64,000 nucleotides of DNA from Mesorhabditis belari. Taxonomy: Eukaryota > Nematoda > Chromadorea > Rhabditida > Rhabditidae. The notes beneath the pieces were generated by a model. It was not told the origin of the DNA and ran no database searches. It saw nothing but the letters and a program-made list of their open reading frames with translations. The position numbers and the translations under genes were made by a program. The stretch is from the NCBI GenBank assembly GCA_958450365.1, contig CAUEEP010000939.1, forward strand, positions 1,550,001 to 1,614,000, given 5' to 3'. Of the stretch, positions 11,026 through 23,456 are shown piece by piece; within the stretch, counting starts at the first letter, position 1; the number at the start of each line of letters is the position of its first letter.

Positions 11026-13644
11026 ATGCATCAACGCGAGAAAAAGCAGGCCGAGCTGACCGACAAAATTGCGTCAAATTGGGAGAAAATCGTGGTCTAC
11101 GATCAAAAAATTGCGACGAACAATGCCCGAATCAAAGAGCTAATCAATGCGAACGAGGAATGTTATGCCGGAAAAGCCCGATGCGGCGAGAATATTCAAA
11201 GAATGTTAGAAGAAGTTAAGGTAAGTGTCAATTTATTTGTGGTTCTTTGAAGCGTATGCTAAAGTTATTTTTAGATACTTACGCCTACAATCCCGGTCTC
11301 CATGCTTAATACACCAGTGAAAGACGGACCTAAATCGTCGACGATGCTCGAACCGCAGGTTTCAACAATATCACATTACTGATTTTATGTTTATTTCGAG
11401 GCTCAGTTGATCACAGAAGAATTATTCCAATTGAACAATTTTATCGACGAGGAAAGAATGGAAGTTTCGAGAAATTGCACAGTGATTTCCTTTGCTTTTC
11501 TTTTTATATTTTATGATTTTAGGTGAAGACACGCAAATTAGGTGACGGTCAGGATGTGGTTCAAACTAAGAAACCTCGCGTACGTTTGATGTCGAAAAAA
11601 GCGTAAAATTTCCTTTTAGTTTAATCCTCCACGAGATGAGCAGATCGGCCATTCGTGGTCTTTCAATACATTCGCTGTGAGTTTTTATATTGTACACTTT
11701 TAGCTGAGAAACAGAAACGATTTTTTCTAATTGCTTTTTTTAGCGTCGTCTCACTGGGTTCCCTCCATTTAAACCGTCCACTTTACAACGACAAGCAGAG
11801 GCAATTTAATATTTTTATAAATTCGTTTAAGGCATATTAATTCTAAATTACTGAATACTTAATTTTAGGCTTTGGAGTCACAAGCACGCAAAGTCGCAGA
11901 ACAACGGAAACGAGAAGAAAGGCAAAAGGAGGAAGACGAAAGGAAAGAAGCAAAGCGGCAAGCAGACCAGCAAAGGCGGGAAGCAAAACTAGCGGGAGAA
12001 GAGAGAAAAAAGGAAAGACGAAATGAAGAAGAGCGACGTCGGGAAGAAAAACGACAGGAAGAAGAAAAAAAGAAGGAAGAAAAACGGCAAGAGGACGAAA
12101 GAAGGCGGGAAGAAAAGCGAAAGGAAGAGCAACGACGATTGGAAGAGAAAGAAATAGAAAAACAACGCAAGATCCAGGAGAAACAAAAGGAAAAGGATGC
12201 GAAGGAGAAGGAGCGTAAATGGAAAGAAACTTCAGATGAACAAGAGCTTCAACGACTCGCAAGTAATATAATTGTTGGGTTAATCAAATTATCATTTTAA
12301 TAGATTTGCCACCATTTGTTGTCAGCGCGGATCCACGAGCAATGCCGGGAAACTTTGCGACTTGGTCTCTAGAAGAAATTCAGGTTCTTTATACAAAAAT
12401 TATTTAATACTGTAAATTCAGGAAAATGCTTTACTTAAATACGCTTTGCCAATGAGGAAGCAAACGCCTGTTCAACAAATCAAGCGAGCGTATGTTTCGA
12501 CTCGGCTGGTTTTGATTCAACATTGCTTCAGATACCCGAAAGCGAAGCTCTTCGATTTTTTCGAAAACGTTCGTCCTGCTTATTATGGAACCTGGCGAAA
12601 GAAACTACGAGATGGCGTTAGTGGAAGGCGACCATATGGAAAAATGAAAGACATAGATTATGAGGTTATTTTAAATTAATTAGTTGAAAATACACTTTGT
12701 AGAACAACTCTATGACCTGTGTTAGATTGATTCGGATCAAGAATGGCATCAAGAAGTGGAGGACGCGGATGAATGTCTATCAACAGAAGAATTTCAAGAA
12801 GAGGATAGTGAGACAGATGAGGACTTGATCGGGTAAGTGATTTGTGCTTTGCTTGAGTTACATTCATTTGAAAACATTACTTGTGTTAAAGACTTCCATG
12901 CGCTATGCTTTTTAAAATTGTTTTTTTTTAGCTTTCGTGTGCCTGCCTGCCATCTTTCTGAGGGAGAAGGTGACAGCTCTTGTGACTCGACACTCGTACG
13001 ACCAAAAGAATCGAAAGAGATGCGCGAGCAACGCTTACTCAATCGAGCCAAAGCTTGGGAGGAATCAATCCAAAAGAAGAAGATGACCATAGCTCCAAAC
13101 ATCCTTGGTCCATCGTATGACAAGGCGCCACCATTTTGCGAACACCTCGAGGTAGTAGTTTTCAACTAGACATGATTCTTTTGGTGTTTGTTCTTTTGCG
13201 ACTTTTAACTGTTGTATTCATCTAGATACTTGTTTGGGTCATCTGTTTTATCTTTAGGTGGTCATTTTTAGCTTTGCAATAAATATGTTCAAGCAGCGCA
13301 AAATACGATTATAACAGGACTTCTTTGGTTGGATGCAATTGAAGTTTTATCACAGTTCAGTTCAAGACCCATTTGTATTTGGTACTGTGGTAGACTATAA
13401 ATGAACATTTCGAATGTAACTACCTCTTACACAAATAAAAAAAGTGTCAACACGAGAAAAGTCTAATTCAATTTAAATATGTTTCATGCAAGATACGAAA
13501 AAGTGTACCAAATTTCAGGTTGCCAACCTCATTAGGTTGGATCAAAAGATCAAACGAAAACGTGAAGCTGAACTTTGGTATCGCTGCATAAGACTTTTTC
13601 TGCCTTTAGTGCTTGTTGCCTCTGAACGAGCGCTTAGTGTGTAG
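11026..13644 (+). CDS. chaf-1: Chromatin assembly factor 1 large subunit (p150/CHAF1A)
   Basis: This is the largest CAF-1 subunit, which deposits H3-H4 behind replication forks in the nucleus. Twelve exons in phase give 566 aa: 11026-11220, 11275-11358, 11401-11481, 11523-11579, 11620-11676, 11744-11800, 11869-12262, 12304-12383, 12422-12664, 12726-12832, 12932-13151 and 13519-13644. The large seventh exon is the K/E/R-rich KER segment (a long coiled coil or single helix). It is followed by the conserved core with RPAYYGTW and by the acidic ED region with GFRVPACHLSEGEG. An AG precedes the ATG by ten bases and could be a cis- or trans-splice acceptor. The intron after 11800 starts GC. The last exon is the least certain; reading through the 13151 donor would end after VVVFN. 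A broken paralogue lies 6.6 kb downstream. Confidence 0.9.
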
Positions 13645-13727
13645 TTACTTTTATGTGTTATTAGCCATTTGCTCTATTTGATGTTGTATAGTCATTTGTT
13701 TTACGAAAAGTTACTTTAATTTTTGAA

Positions 13728-13733
13728 AATAAA
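13728..13733 (+). promoter_or_regulatory. Poly(A) signal of chaf-1
   Basis: AATAAA lies 84 bases past the predicted stop. An earlier AATAAA near 13280 sits in the last predicted intron and is conserved in the second chaf-1 copy (near 19590), so it may serve a shorter transcript. Confidence 0.5.
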
Positions 13734-14019
13734 GAATCTGTTCTGTCGTATTTTTATTATGTGAAGGTTATTGAATTGCCGTTGCGCTTCATGTGTTTCA
13801 ATAATTCCTATGCAGGCCTTAGCTCTAGGGAGATTGAGATAATTGGTTGTAGGATTGTAAGAATTAGCCTTTATTTTGTTTGTTTGTGTTGTTTAGGTAA
13901 GTGGATAAAGCAAGGCTTGTATGGGGGTAATTGAACAAATGCGCATAATATCTCTTTTCGTTATGACTTTGCTAGCATTTTCATTTTAGGGTGGGTTTAA
14001 TACGTCGTCATCTTTCACG

Positions 14020-16707
14020 ATGCCGATGTCCAGACAAGAATTGGAGCAAGTCGAGGTTCTTTATTGATCTTTTCCGGCATTGAATGCCTTTTTCAGTAAC
14101 AACTTTATTAATACTTTTACGAGAAATGAAACGAAAAAGTATTGTAATTGTTAATATAACAGTTTATCCTTTTTTTCTTTAGCAATCACTGCAACGGTTG
14201 AAGCTCCAAGACCTCAAACACATAATTGCGAACTTGAATAGAAGTAAAATCGGCAAGAAGGCAGAATTGTTGGAGCGTTTGACAGTGCTTCTGCGGAATC
14301 CTGCTTCACAGGACCGAAGCTTCCGAGTTGTGAGTTTAGAAGAAGGGTTTTCTGGTTGATTTCGTGTTCGTTAGATCAGAGAGTATCAACAACTGATGAC
14401 CTCCAATTTGATGCGAACAGGCTACATACCTCCAGTCAATCCATAGTACGTTCTTCAATTGATTTCAAAAACTAGTTCTTACAGTGCATTTGGACAACAG
14501 CCGGGAGGCGGTTACCCTTATGGTGTTCAGCAACAATTTCCCCCAAAAGTTTGTTTAAAAGCTTGTTTAGTGATTTATTTGGAATTTTACAGGTCGTTGT
14601 TGGTCTACATCCGGTGCCACTACCTTTTTTTGACGTCATCGAGAGCATTGTTCAGCCAACGGAATTGCCTCCTGCAGGAGCGGGCCATGTGAAATTGCCA
14701 GCAAAGGTTTGAAACTTTATACGCCAATCGACGATTCTACATAGATAATTTAATTGGACTATTTTATTCTTGAGCTTTAGCAAACTGTTACATTCACGAT
14801 CCCGGTACAACATGCTAACCATCTCAACTACAATTCGGAAAGTCGCGCTTTACCACGATACGAAATTCAGCTCAGGTTTGAATTTAACTTTTGTACTTAT
14901 ATCATACTGATTTAGGTTCTTTCACCTTGGAGACAATTGGCAACAAAAACCACAGCCCGACGATTTTCCATTGAATTGCCAAGTTCATCTCGATGAGCTC
15001 AATGTTTCGCTTCCGGTTTGTTTGTTTTATACTTTCTTGACAAAGTGATGTTTATAGCCTGTCATTCCAACGAACCGCCAAAACGTCGAACCAAAGCGAC
15101 CATCTCGGCCAGTAAACTTGACACCGATTATCCAGGTAATAAATTTGTTTTATTTCTAGAATCAGCTTAATTTAGAATATTGGACGTGTTGGAACACGGC
15201 AACATCGTCTCGTCGTAGACTGGACCGCTGATCGACGTGCTTGGGCTTTTTCGGTCAACTTTGTAAGTTATCTGTTGCTCTCTTGTGATTACTCCAGATT
15301 CAGGTTTATCGCCTTAATTCGGAAATTTTGATTAGACGATTGAAAGAAAAGGTGAATTGTGTTCAGCCACAAAATGTCACAAAACAGGTACGATCCATAT
15401 TTAAAACTTAATCACTGATTGAATATAGATTATTATTCGACGTTTGACTACTGGAGATGAAGATGGTATTTGTCTGGAGCAAATTAAAGCAAGTGTCAAA
15501 TGCCCAGTGAGTATTTATTTTTGTCCAACTTTCAAGTGCCTTTGCTATTGCGAATCACATTTTTTAGTTGACTCGAACACGGTTGTCTACTCCAATTCGT
15601 TGCCGAGATTGTGATCACCTTCAATGTTATGATCTAGAGAATTACATCCAAATGAATGAGAAAAAGCCGACTTGGAAATGTCCTGTTTGCTCTCATCCTG
15701 CGCCATATGAACGCCTTCTCATTGATGAGTAAGTGATCGTGTGATTAATAGAAAATGCTTTTTTAGGTACTTTGTCAAGGTGCTTAACGAGACAAGCAAA
15801 GATGTCGATGAAGTGGAACTTTTGCGCGATGGTGGATGGAAAGTGATTTTCGAAGAGGTGTTATCGGCTTCTTGACGCTAAACCGTTGACTTTTTAGGCA
15901 TTTGCATTGAGTTCTGATGACGATGAAGATGTGAAGCCAGCTGCAAGCACCCAAGCAAATGCAAGTACCGTAAAGACAGAACGCCCAAGCACCGATTCTG
16001 GACCACCACCAGCAAAGAAGGTAAAGATTTATTATGTTATCTGTTTTACACCCAAATAAGTTTTTGATTTAACGGTGATATAGTTTTTTTCAGAAGTGTC
16101 CTCCACCCAACGATGATATTATTACACTCGACGATTCGGACGATGACGATGACGATGAAATTCAAAGAGCTACCGAAGCTTCACTTGTCAAGGCAACCAG
16201 ACAAAAGGAACTGAATGCATCAACGGAGAGTGCCAATAAAGAAGTTGGTTCCACCACCATTTCTACTTCTCCAGCTGCACAACCCTCAACTTCTGAAGTG
16301 ACTGCACCAAATAGTATTCCTACCACTCCTGTCAGAAAGAATAACGGAAATAGCTCAAGTGAGATTGAGGTCTGAATTTTTTTAAATTTAACTTCTCGTG
16401 GGTAAAACAATGCAACTTTCGCTGTACTTATTTTGTGTTGTGCTTTTGAATGAGACTTTTCTTTTAGATTATCACATTGAATGGCGCACCGCCTAGGCCA
16501 GTACTATTATCGGCTCAAAATGGAGGTATGTTTGGTTTTCATCGACCTATTCAACGCAAATTTTTAGTTGCCGCGGGAACTTGGAGGCCAGATTCGAATG
16601 CTTCTGCATCATCATCGGCGGTTGGCAGCTCGAGCACACCAAATCCTGGCGAAAATACAGCAAATGCCGGGATGATTCAACCGGTCTGTTTGCATATTAC
16701 TAGCTAA
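14020..16707 (+). CDS. gei-17: PIAS-family E3 SUMO ligase
   Basis: This enzyme attaches SUMO to nuclear targets. Seventeen short exons (first 14020-14055, last 16568-16707) join in phase to 600 aa, within the PIAS range. Domains in order: an N-terminal SAP motif ([24 protein letters not shown] style, exon 14183-14329); a PINIT domain across 14593-15506; an SP-RING in exon 15568-15728 with [11 protein letters not shown] and [10 protein letters not shown]; then an acidic SUMO-interacting motif, [16 protein letters not shown] (16109-16156). The tail is Ser/Thr/Ala-rich. The penultimate intron is 42 nt. A GGG-rich acceptor just upstream of the ATG leaves room for a 5' exon or trans-splicing. It sits between the two chaf-1 copies. 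Confidence 0.93.
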
Positions 16708-16779
16708 ATAATACTATTCTTATTTTTGCATATAATTAGGGGCTTTTCACTTTTTACCAAGCGATGGGGTGTACATGGA

Positions 16780-17472
16780 TTAAGTTTTAGAATCTTCGGT
16801 TGAATGATGACTGGCTTTATTTTATTGATTTCTCTACTTACATTTTTATAGATTTCGAATAAGTCACTCGGAACAAAGACTTCCTGGACAGCCTATCGTA
16901 AATACTCTAATAGAAGCACTCCCTATAGGAGCGTCGCGTAGTCTAAGTTTACTCAAACAAACAAACGTTCATATCTCGACACCAGTACGTTTGTTTCTGC
17001 CGGCTTGGATATCATCCAACGTGATCAATCGGCCAGCACGCTTCTAAATGATTTCGAAATGTTTATGTTTACCATACAAGCTCTAATAGAAGAGACCCTA
17101 TCGTCGCATCGCCTAGTATAAGTTTACTCTCAAACAAATGCTCATATCTCGACAGCAGTAACTTTGTTGAGCTGATTTTCGCCGATTTCTCAACATTTTT
17201 CAACTATCTTTTCTAAGAGCTGGTTAATGCTAAAAAAATATGCGTTATATCTCAAAAAATGACTCATTCTCTCTACTTTAATTTAATACCTAAGCACGCA
17301 GAAACGACTCAAAAGGAACTAAACTTAGACTACGCGACGCTCCTATAGGGAGTGCTTCTATTAGACTAAACACGGTAGGCTGTCCAGAGAGTCTTTTTTC
17401 CGAGTGACTTATTCAAAATCTATAAAAATGTATCAATAAAATAAAGCCAGTGCTAAAAATTCTAAAAGTTTA
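16780..17472. mobile_element. Foldback element carrying a piece of the CLASP gene
   Basis: The inverted arms of about 180 bp (16780-16965 and 17290-17472) share AATAAGTCACTCGGA, CTGGACAGCCTA and GAAGCACTCCCTATAGGAGC. The loop holds CATCCAACGTGATCAATCGG and CTTCTAAATGATTTCGAAAT (17014-17062), nearly identical to the last codons, stop and 3' flank of the CLASP gene at 36800-36850. Confidence 0.82.
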
Positions 17473-17603
17473 ACCTAGGATCTACCGCATTTCCCTTGTT
17501 ATTTTCGAAAATTGACTTACCCAACCTTTTTCAAATCTAAAATTTTTTACTTGTTTGTTAATTTATTGTTTATTTACGTTGATTCTAATTTTAGGTACTC
17601 TCC

Positions 17604-19427
17604 ATGCCTCAACGCAAGGAAAAGCAGGCCAAGCTGACCGACGAAATCGCGTCAAATTGGAAGAAAATTGCCACCTACGACGGAAGAATTGCGACCATTA
17701 ATGTCCGAATCAAAGCGCTGATGAATGCGAGCGAAGAATGCAAAGCCAGAAAAGCCCAATGCAGCGAGAATATTCAAAGACTGTTAGAAGAAGTTAAGGT
17801 AAGTGTCAATTTATTTGTGGTTCTTTGAAGCGTATGCTAAAGTTATTTTTAGATACTTACGCCTACAATCCCGGTCTCCATGCTTAATACACCAGTGAAA
17901 GACGGACCTAAATCGTCGACGATGCTCGAACCGCAGGTTTCAGCAATGTTACATTACTGATTTTATGTTTGTTTCTAGGCTCGGTTGGTCACAGAAGAGT
18001 TACTCCAATTGAACAATTTTATCGACGAGGAAAGAATGGAAGTTTCGAGAAATTGCACAGTGATTTTCTTTGCTTTTCTTTTTATATTTTATGTTTTTAG
18101 GTGAAGACACGCAAATTAGATGACGATCAGGATGTGGTTCAAACTAAGAAACCTCGCGTACGTTTGATGTCGAAAAAAGCGTAAAATTTCCTTTTAGTTT
18201 AATCCTCCACGAGATGAGCAGATCGGCCATTCGTGGTCTTTCAATACATTTGCTGTGAGTTTTTATATTGTACACTTTTAGCTGAGAAACAGAAACGATT
18301 TTTTCTAATTGCTTTGTTTAGCGTCGTCTCACGGGTTTCCCTCCATTTAAACCGTCCACTTTACAAGGACAAGCAGAGGCAAGTTAATATTTTTATAAAT
18401 CCGTTTAAGGCATGTTAATTCTAAATTACTGAATACTTCATTTTAGGCTTTGGAGTCACAAGCACGCAAAGTCGCAGAACAACGGAAACGAGAAGAAAGG
18501 CAAAAGGAGGAAGACGAAAGGAAAGAAGCAAAGCGGCAAGCAGACCAGCAAAGGCGGGAAGCAAAACTAGCGGAAGAAGAGAGAAAAAAGGAAAGACGAA
18601 ATGAAGAAGAGCGACGACGGGAAGAGAAGGAAATCGAAAAACAACGCAAGATCCAGGAGAAACAAACGGGGAAGGAGCGTAAACGGAAAGGAACTTTTCA
18701 AACCAACAAGAGCTTCAACGACTTCGACGACTATTGGAAGAGAAAGAAATAGAAAAACAACGCAAGATCCAGGAGAAACAAAAGGAAAAGGATGCGAAGG
18801 AGAAGGAGCGTAAATGGAAAGAAACTTCAGATGAACAAGAGCTTCAACGACTCGCAAGTAATATAATTGTTGGGTTAATCAAATTATCATTTTAATAGAT
18901 TTGCCACCATTTGTTGTCAGCGCGGATCCACGAGCAATGCCTGGAAACTTTGCGACTTGGTCTCTAGAAGAAATTCAGGTTCTTTATACAAAAATTATTT
19001 GATACTGTAAATTCAGGAAAATGCTTTACTTAAATACGCTTTGCCAATGAGGAAGCAAACGCCTGTTCAACAAATCAAGCGAGCGTATGTTTCGACTCGG
19101 CTGGTTTTGATTGAACATTGCTTCAGATACCCGAAAGCGAAGCTCTTCGATTTTTTCGAAAACGTTCGTCCTGCTTATTATGGAACCTGGCGAAAGAAAC
19201 TACGAGATGGCGTTAGTGGAAGGCGACCATATGGAAAAATGAAAGACATAGATTATGAGGTTATTTTAAATTAATTAGTTGAAAATACACTTTGTAGAAC
19301 AACTCTATGACCTGTGTTAGATTGATTCGGATCAAGAATGGCATCAAGAAGTGGAGGACGCGGATGAATGTCTATCAACAGAAGAATTTCAAGAAGAGGA
19401 TAGTGAGACAGATGAGGACTTGATCGG
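17604..19427 (+). pseudogene. Second chaf-1 copy, disrupted and truncated
   Basis: This is a duplicate of chaf-1 with the same exon order. Exons 2-6 with their introns, and 8-10, are almost identical to copy A. Exon 1 (MPQRKEKQAKLTDEIASNW) is clearly more diverged. In the KER exon (from 18447) the middle is deleted and then partly repeated, and a +1 frameshift near 18690 leads to a stop at 18750. The exon corresponding to 12932-13151 is missing and the acidic region runs into TAA just after DEDLIG. Homology continues past the gene to about 19860. It could make a short N-terminal product, but not a full CAF-1 subunit. Confidence 0.85.
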
Positions 19428-19818
19428 GTAAATGATTTGTGCTTTGCTAGAGTCACGTTCATTTGAAAACTACTTTTGTATTTGTGATAATTATTTGTTT
19501 TTTGCACTTTGGCGACTTTTAACTGTTGTATTTATCTGTTTAAGTTTGAGTTAGCTGTTTTATCTTTAGGTTGCCATTTTTAGTTTTGTAATAAATATGT
19601 TCAAGCAACGCAAAATATGATTATAACAAGTGTAGGTTTTGAAAAAACCGAAACTACTTTTATGGGATGCAACTGAAGTTTTATCACAGTTCAAATCTGC
19701 ATATTTGCATTTGGTATTGAGGTAGACTGTAAAAGGCACATTTCAGATGTAGCTGGCTCTTGCACAGATAAAAAAGTGTCAACACCGAAAGAGAAAATCC
19801 CGACACCAATGATTTGGT

Positions 19819-22555
19819 TTATTGATAAAATGCCAAATAAAGAAATGTCAACACGAGAAAAGAGAAAATCCCGACACAAATGATGTGATGTGTTGATGTG
19901 GAATTATCCGAGGAAACCATCGAATGAAGCTGCGATTTTTCGATGAAGTCATGATAGGCGGAGACTCTCGTGTAAATACCTGGATGTTTGAAATTAATTT
20001 ATGTTCTCTTAAATCGTGTACCTGGAGCTCTCTTTTGATTGTAGAGCAGAGTGTGGTCGTTGTTTATTCCAAATGAGGTGATTCCAACCTAAATTCTTGT
20101 TGTTTTCATCGGAAACTTGGTGATCACTTGTATCCAAGTCCCGTTTTTTTCGATCATCAGTGGCCCTCCGCTGTCACCCTGAAATTTTTGACCTGAATTT
20201 AGGTGCCTTCTAAAACCGTGGACTCTTGCAAGTACCGTAATCTTATTTTTAACTTTTATCCAATCAAGGCTGTGACCAATCTAATCTAGGTAGATATCGT
20301 ATAATTATAGTTACTAGACTTGCTTATCGACATTATGGATAGAAACTCAAAGTTTGACCGCTCGGATCTCAGTTTCTAGAACAGCTATCAATCTGTAAAT
20401 TGTTTCATTGAAAAAGTCAAGAATGTCAGCTTTTGATTGCTATTTTATACATAGGGATTTTTAATGAGTCTTAATGTATTAATGTAACCTCTTAAACCTT
20501 ATCGATATTTGAGTATCGAGGAGTATTGATAAGCTTTTTAGGCACTCATCTATGAGAGTTTGCTATTTGTGAGATAGCAATCAAAAGCAAGCTGACATTC
20601 TTGCCTTTCTAATGAAACAATTTGCAGATTGATAGCTGTTCTAGAAACCGAGATCTGAACGGTCAAAAAGGAGCTTGCCGTTTGTATCGATAATATTGAT
20701 AAGCAAAGCAATAGAAAATTTGCTTTTCTTTGCAACTCGTTTACCATAGCTGTTCCTCGTCCATCATCCCCGGCACAAATTTGGGTGGAATCGAAATCTG
20801 GCTCAAAACCCTGCAAATGATCGGCGGTGAGGGTAGCCCAAAGGCGCCTAAATTTACAATTTTGTACAATGTACAATGTACAATTGTGTGTACTTTGTGA
20901 CTTTGTGTCTTTGTGATGCTCGAAATTGTAAACGCAAACCTTCTGGTGCACTGGATGCGCTTTTCTTTTGCACTTTTCTTTACTATTTTACAGGAACCAA
21001 ATTTAGAGAGATAAGGAACCAAATTACTAAAAATACCTGCACTCTTTGAGGTTCACATTTGGTAAACTGGTATACATAAGGCGATCACTTGCTTCGATTA
21101 CAATCGATTTACCGCCTGGAATTTTCAAATATTAGGTATGTTTTTTTATGTTTTATATTTTATATTTTATATTTTATATTTTATATTTTATATTTTATAT
21201 TTTATATTTTATATTTTATATTTTATTTTATATATTCTTTTAGCTAATACTCACGATTATATGCACCCCAACCAGCGGTCCAAAATCGAGCATCTGATGG
21301 GAATTCGAAATTCTTCTCAGCGAAACAAATCGGCTGAATCGTCGGATTGAAGGAGAGCGCTTTTGCTAACTAAAAAAGGTAAAATTTGATGAAAACTAAT
21401 GTAATCTTGTCCAGAAAAGCTTTTAGCTTATCTTTTAGCTTTTCTTTTAGCTTTTAGCTTCTCTTTTAGTCTAAGCCTAAGCCTAAGCTTTCTAAAGCTT
21501 AGCGACAGGGATTGCGAGAGTTTTAGTCGAACTACAGTTTTAATGATGATTCAGTGATTCAGTGATTCAGCTAAACGAACGGTTAACACTGCGATATCGT
21601 TCCTGTTCGTCCGGAAATCGTATTCGTCGTGGATTTTCACAAATGCTATCTAAATTCTTTGTTTTTTGATAGATTTTCAAGCAAACCTCCAACGAGATTC
21701 CCCGATCTTCATTCTTTGAATGAATCGTTGAGACAAAGGCTCGCGCTTGGTCGAGAGAGTGTTGAATCATGCTGAATTGGAAATATTATAAAAGGTGTAC
21801 TTACTTTCTTTCTCTTCCTTTCTCTTCCTTGTCTTTCATATTTCTTGGGGAAAGAAGGAGCTAATAGCTCAGTGGTAGCTGATAGCTCAGCTCAGCATCC
21901 GATAAGCCGACCAAAACGTCGAGGGTTGATTCCCTTTGGTTTAAATTCTTTGCCATTCAGTTCCTTACTCTAAATCTACGGTAACTGATCTCTGGTATAC
22001 GGTAAACGACATCTAGCATACGCCAATTGATCTCTAGTACTTGAGCCTTGGTATGTAGTGTTTACAGTATACGATTGTACTTGATGTGCTCACTGGCTAC
22101 CCTATCGAACTCACACAGCACAATGTGCAGCTGTCAACACGTGTCTTTCCGAGATGAGTGTCCCTCCACAAGTTGTCACGTGATTCTCGTAATTCCTAGA
22201 GAATTTCTAGAGAAGATTTGGACTTTCACTTACAAAAACTCGAGCAACACTTGCCAAGGCCATTGTCCAATTCTTGCCCGTGATCCACCAATGATCTTCT
22301 AAACATAAACAACATCCTTTCTAGTGCACTGAATCCTCTATTTTCTTGCAGAGATGGTTTTTTTTCGTTCAGTGCACCAGAAAAGTAGGTTAATTTGAGC
22401 GTTAACTTGAGCAAAAAGTACAAAAATACCTTTGATGTATCTGTATTTGAAAACAAAATATTGGAGAGTTGATGCTGTTGGATCCCGCATTGAAAAGAGA
22501 ATGAAATTTTCAGAAAAACCAATAATAAATGCAAATAAAGCAATGATCGAATCAT
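19819..22555 (-). CDS. Secreted trypsin-fold serine protease, hydrophobic C-tail
   Basis: This is an S1-family endopeptidase. Signal exon 22430-22555 encodes MIRSLLYLHLLLVFL plus CGIQQHQ, followed by 22234-22298 with K|IIGGSRARIGQWPWQ, the activation site and mature N-terminus. The catalytic residues are His in LTAAHC (22115-22195), Asp in RNDIAVLT (21581-21649) and Ser in GDSGGPL (about 20178). The Cys191 of chymotrypsins is replaced (GTAMGDSGG) and no Cys220 partner is seen, so that disulfide is absent. The residue at the S1 base is Gly, which argues against trypsin-like Arg/Lys specificity. The C-terminus adds FSFLVLTFLYLAFYQ, a hydrophobic tail that suggests a GPI or membrane anchor. Eleven exons were traced. 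The 560-nt intron at 20180-20745 holds a foldback element. Its neighbour is a close paralogue. Confidence 0.85.
20331..20705. mobile_element. Foldback MITE (TGCTTATCGA family), copy 1
   Basis: It begins TGCTTATCGACATTATGG and ends in its inverse. The arms share CAGCTATCAATCTG, TGAAACAATTT and TTTTGATTGCTAT. A second copy in the opposite orientation is at 42943-43345 in a CLASP intron. It lies in a protease intron. Confidence 0.88.
21140..21235. repeat. (ATATTTT)n microsatellite
   Basis: About thirteen tandem units of TTTATAT lie in a protease intron. The open frame over it is an artefact. Confidence 0.92.
21856..21941 (+). repeat. tRNA-like element
   Basis: Box A TAGCTCAGTGG and box B GGGTTGATTCCC are spaced as in a tRNA, with an internal TAGCTCAG duplication that spoils the cloverleaf. 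It lies in a protease-1 intron. It is probably a tRNA-derived repeat. Confidence 0.45.
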
Positions 22556-23456
22556 TTTTTCTAAATTTTTACATGTTTTAAAGCTTTTAGAGATAAGATT
22601 ACGATATTTAAAAGAACTTTTTTAAAAAAATATTGTAAATGGAGCTTTGATTTTGACAAACTTTGACAAAAAGATAAAGTTTTTGAAGGTTTACTAAAGA
22701 TAAAGTGATCGAAATGAAAAGGAAAATGAAGGATTTTTAGTAATTTTTCCTTCATTCACCTGTGACTCATCAATTTCTTCCAAAAGAAAAAGGAGGGAAA
22801 GGGGAGAGTCAGCAAAAAAAAAAAAGATGTTTTTCTTATTGGAAGCTACGGAAAAAGATAGACTGGGTAAAATCTTGCTATTTTTTTGGTTTTCTTTTGA
22901 AATTAAATGAAAATCAAAGACGAATTGCGTAAGAAGCTCAGTTTTGAATGTTGTGAAATAAGAAAGTTGTCAATTCTTTATAAAAATCAATTGATAGCTT
23001 TGTTTTTTAATATTTTTGAGAATCTGATTTATAATATTGTATTAAATGACGCAATACACAGTACAGCTCAACACTTTTATTGGGTTGGTGAATTGGAAAC
23101 TGCCGGCTATTGTCATATGTGACAGTTTGAGCACTTTCTTCAAAAGAAACCCATTTTTGGTGTCAATGAAAAAAAGAGTGAAAAAATAAAACACGACGAA
23201 AGACTGAAAAATTCTTTTTGGCCGGGTCCTTTTATTGCGTCGGGTTACGGTAGTTTCCGACGTTTGGCGCGGAGACGTCTGAAAGGCAAAGTGTACGGTA
23301 GACGGTTCGAAACACTTTTAATTAATCAACAACTATCTACATTAGATTGGTAAATGTCTTTTCATTTATTTTCTTATTTCTGTTTAAAACCAATAAATGC
23401 ACTAATTGAATCTAGGTTTGTTTCATTGGAAAGATCAATTATTTTTCTGCAAAATA

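Noticed and set aside
11843..12262. Minus-strand frames rich in Phe/Ser/Leu opposite the chaf-1 KER exon
   Set aside because: They are the antisense shadow of a Lys/Glu/Arg-rich coding exon.
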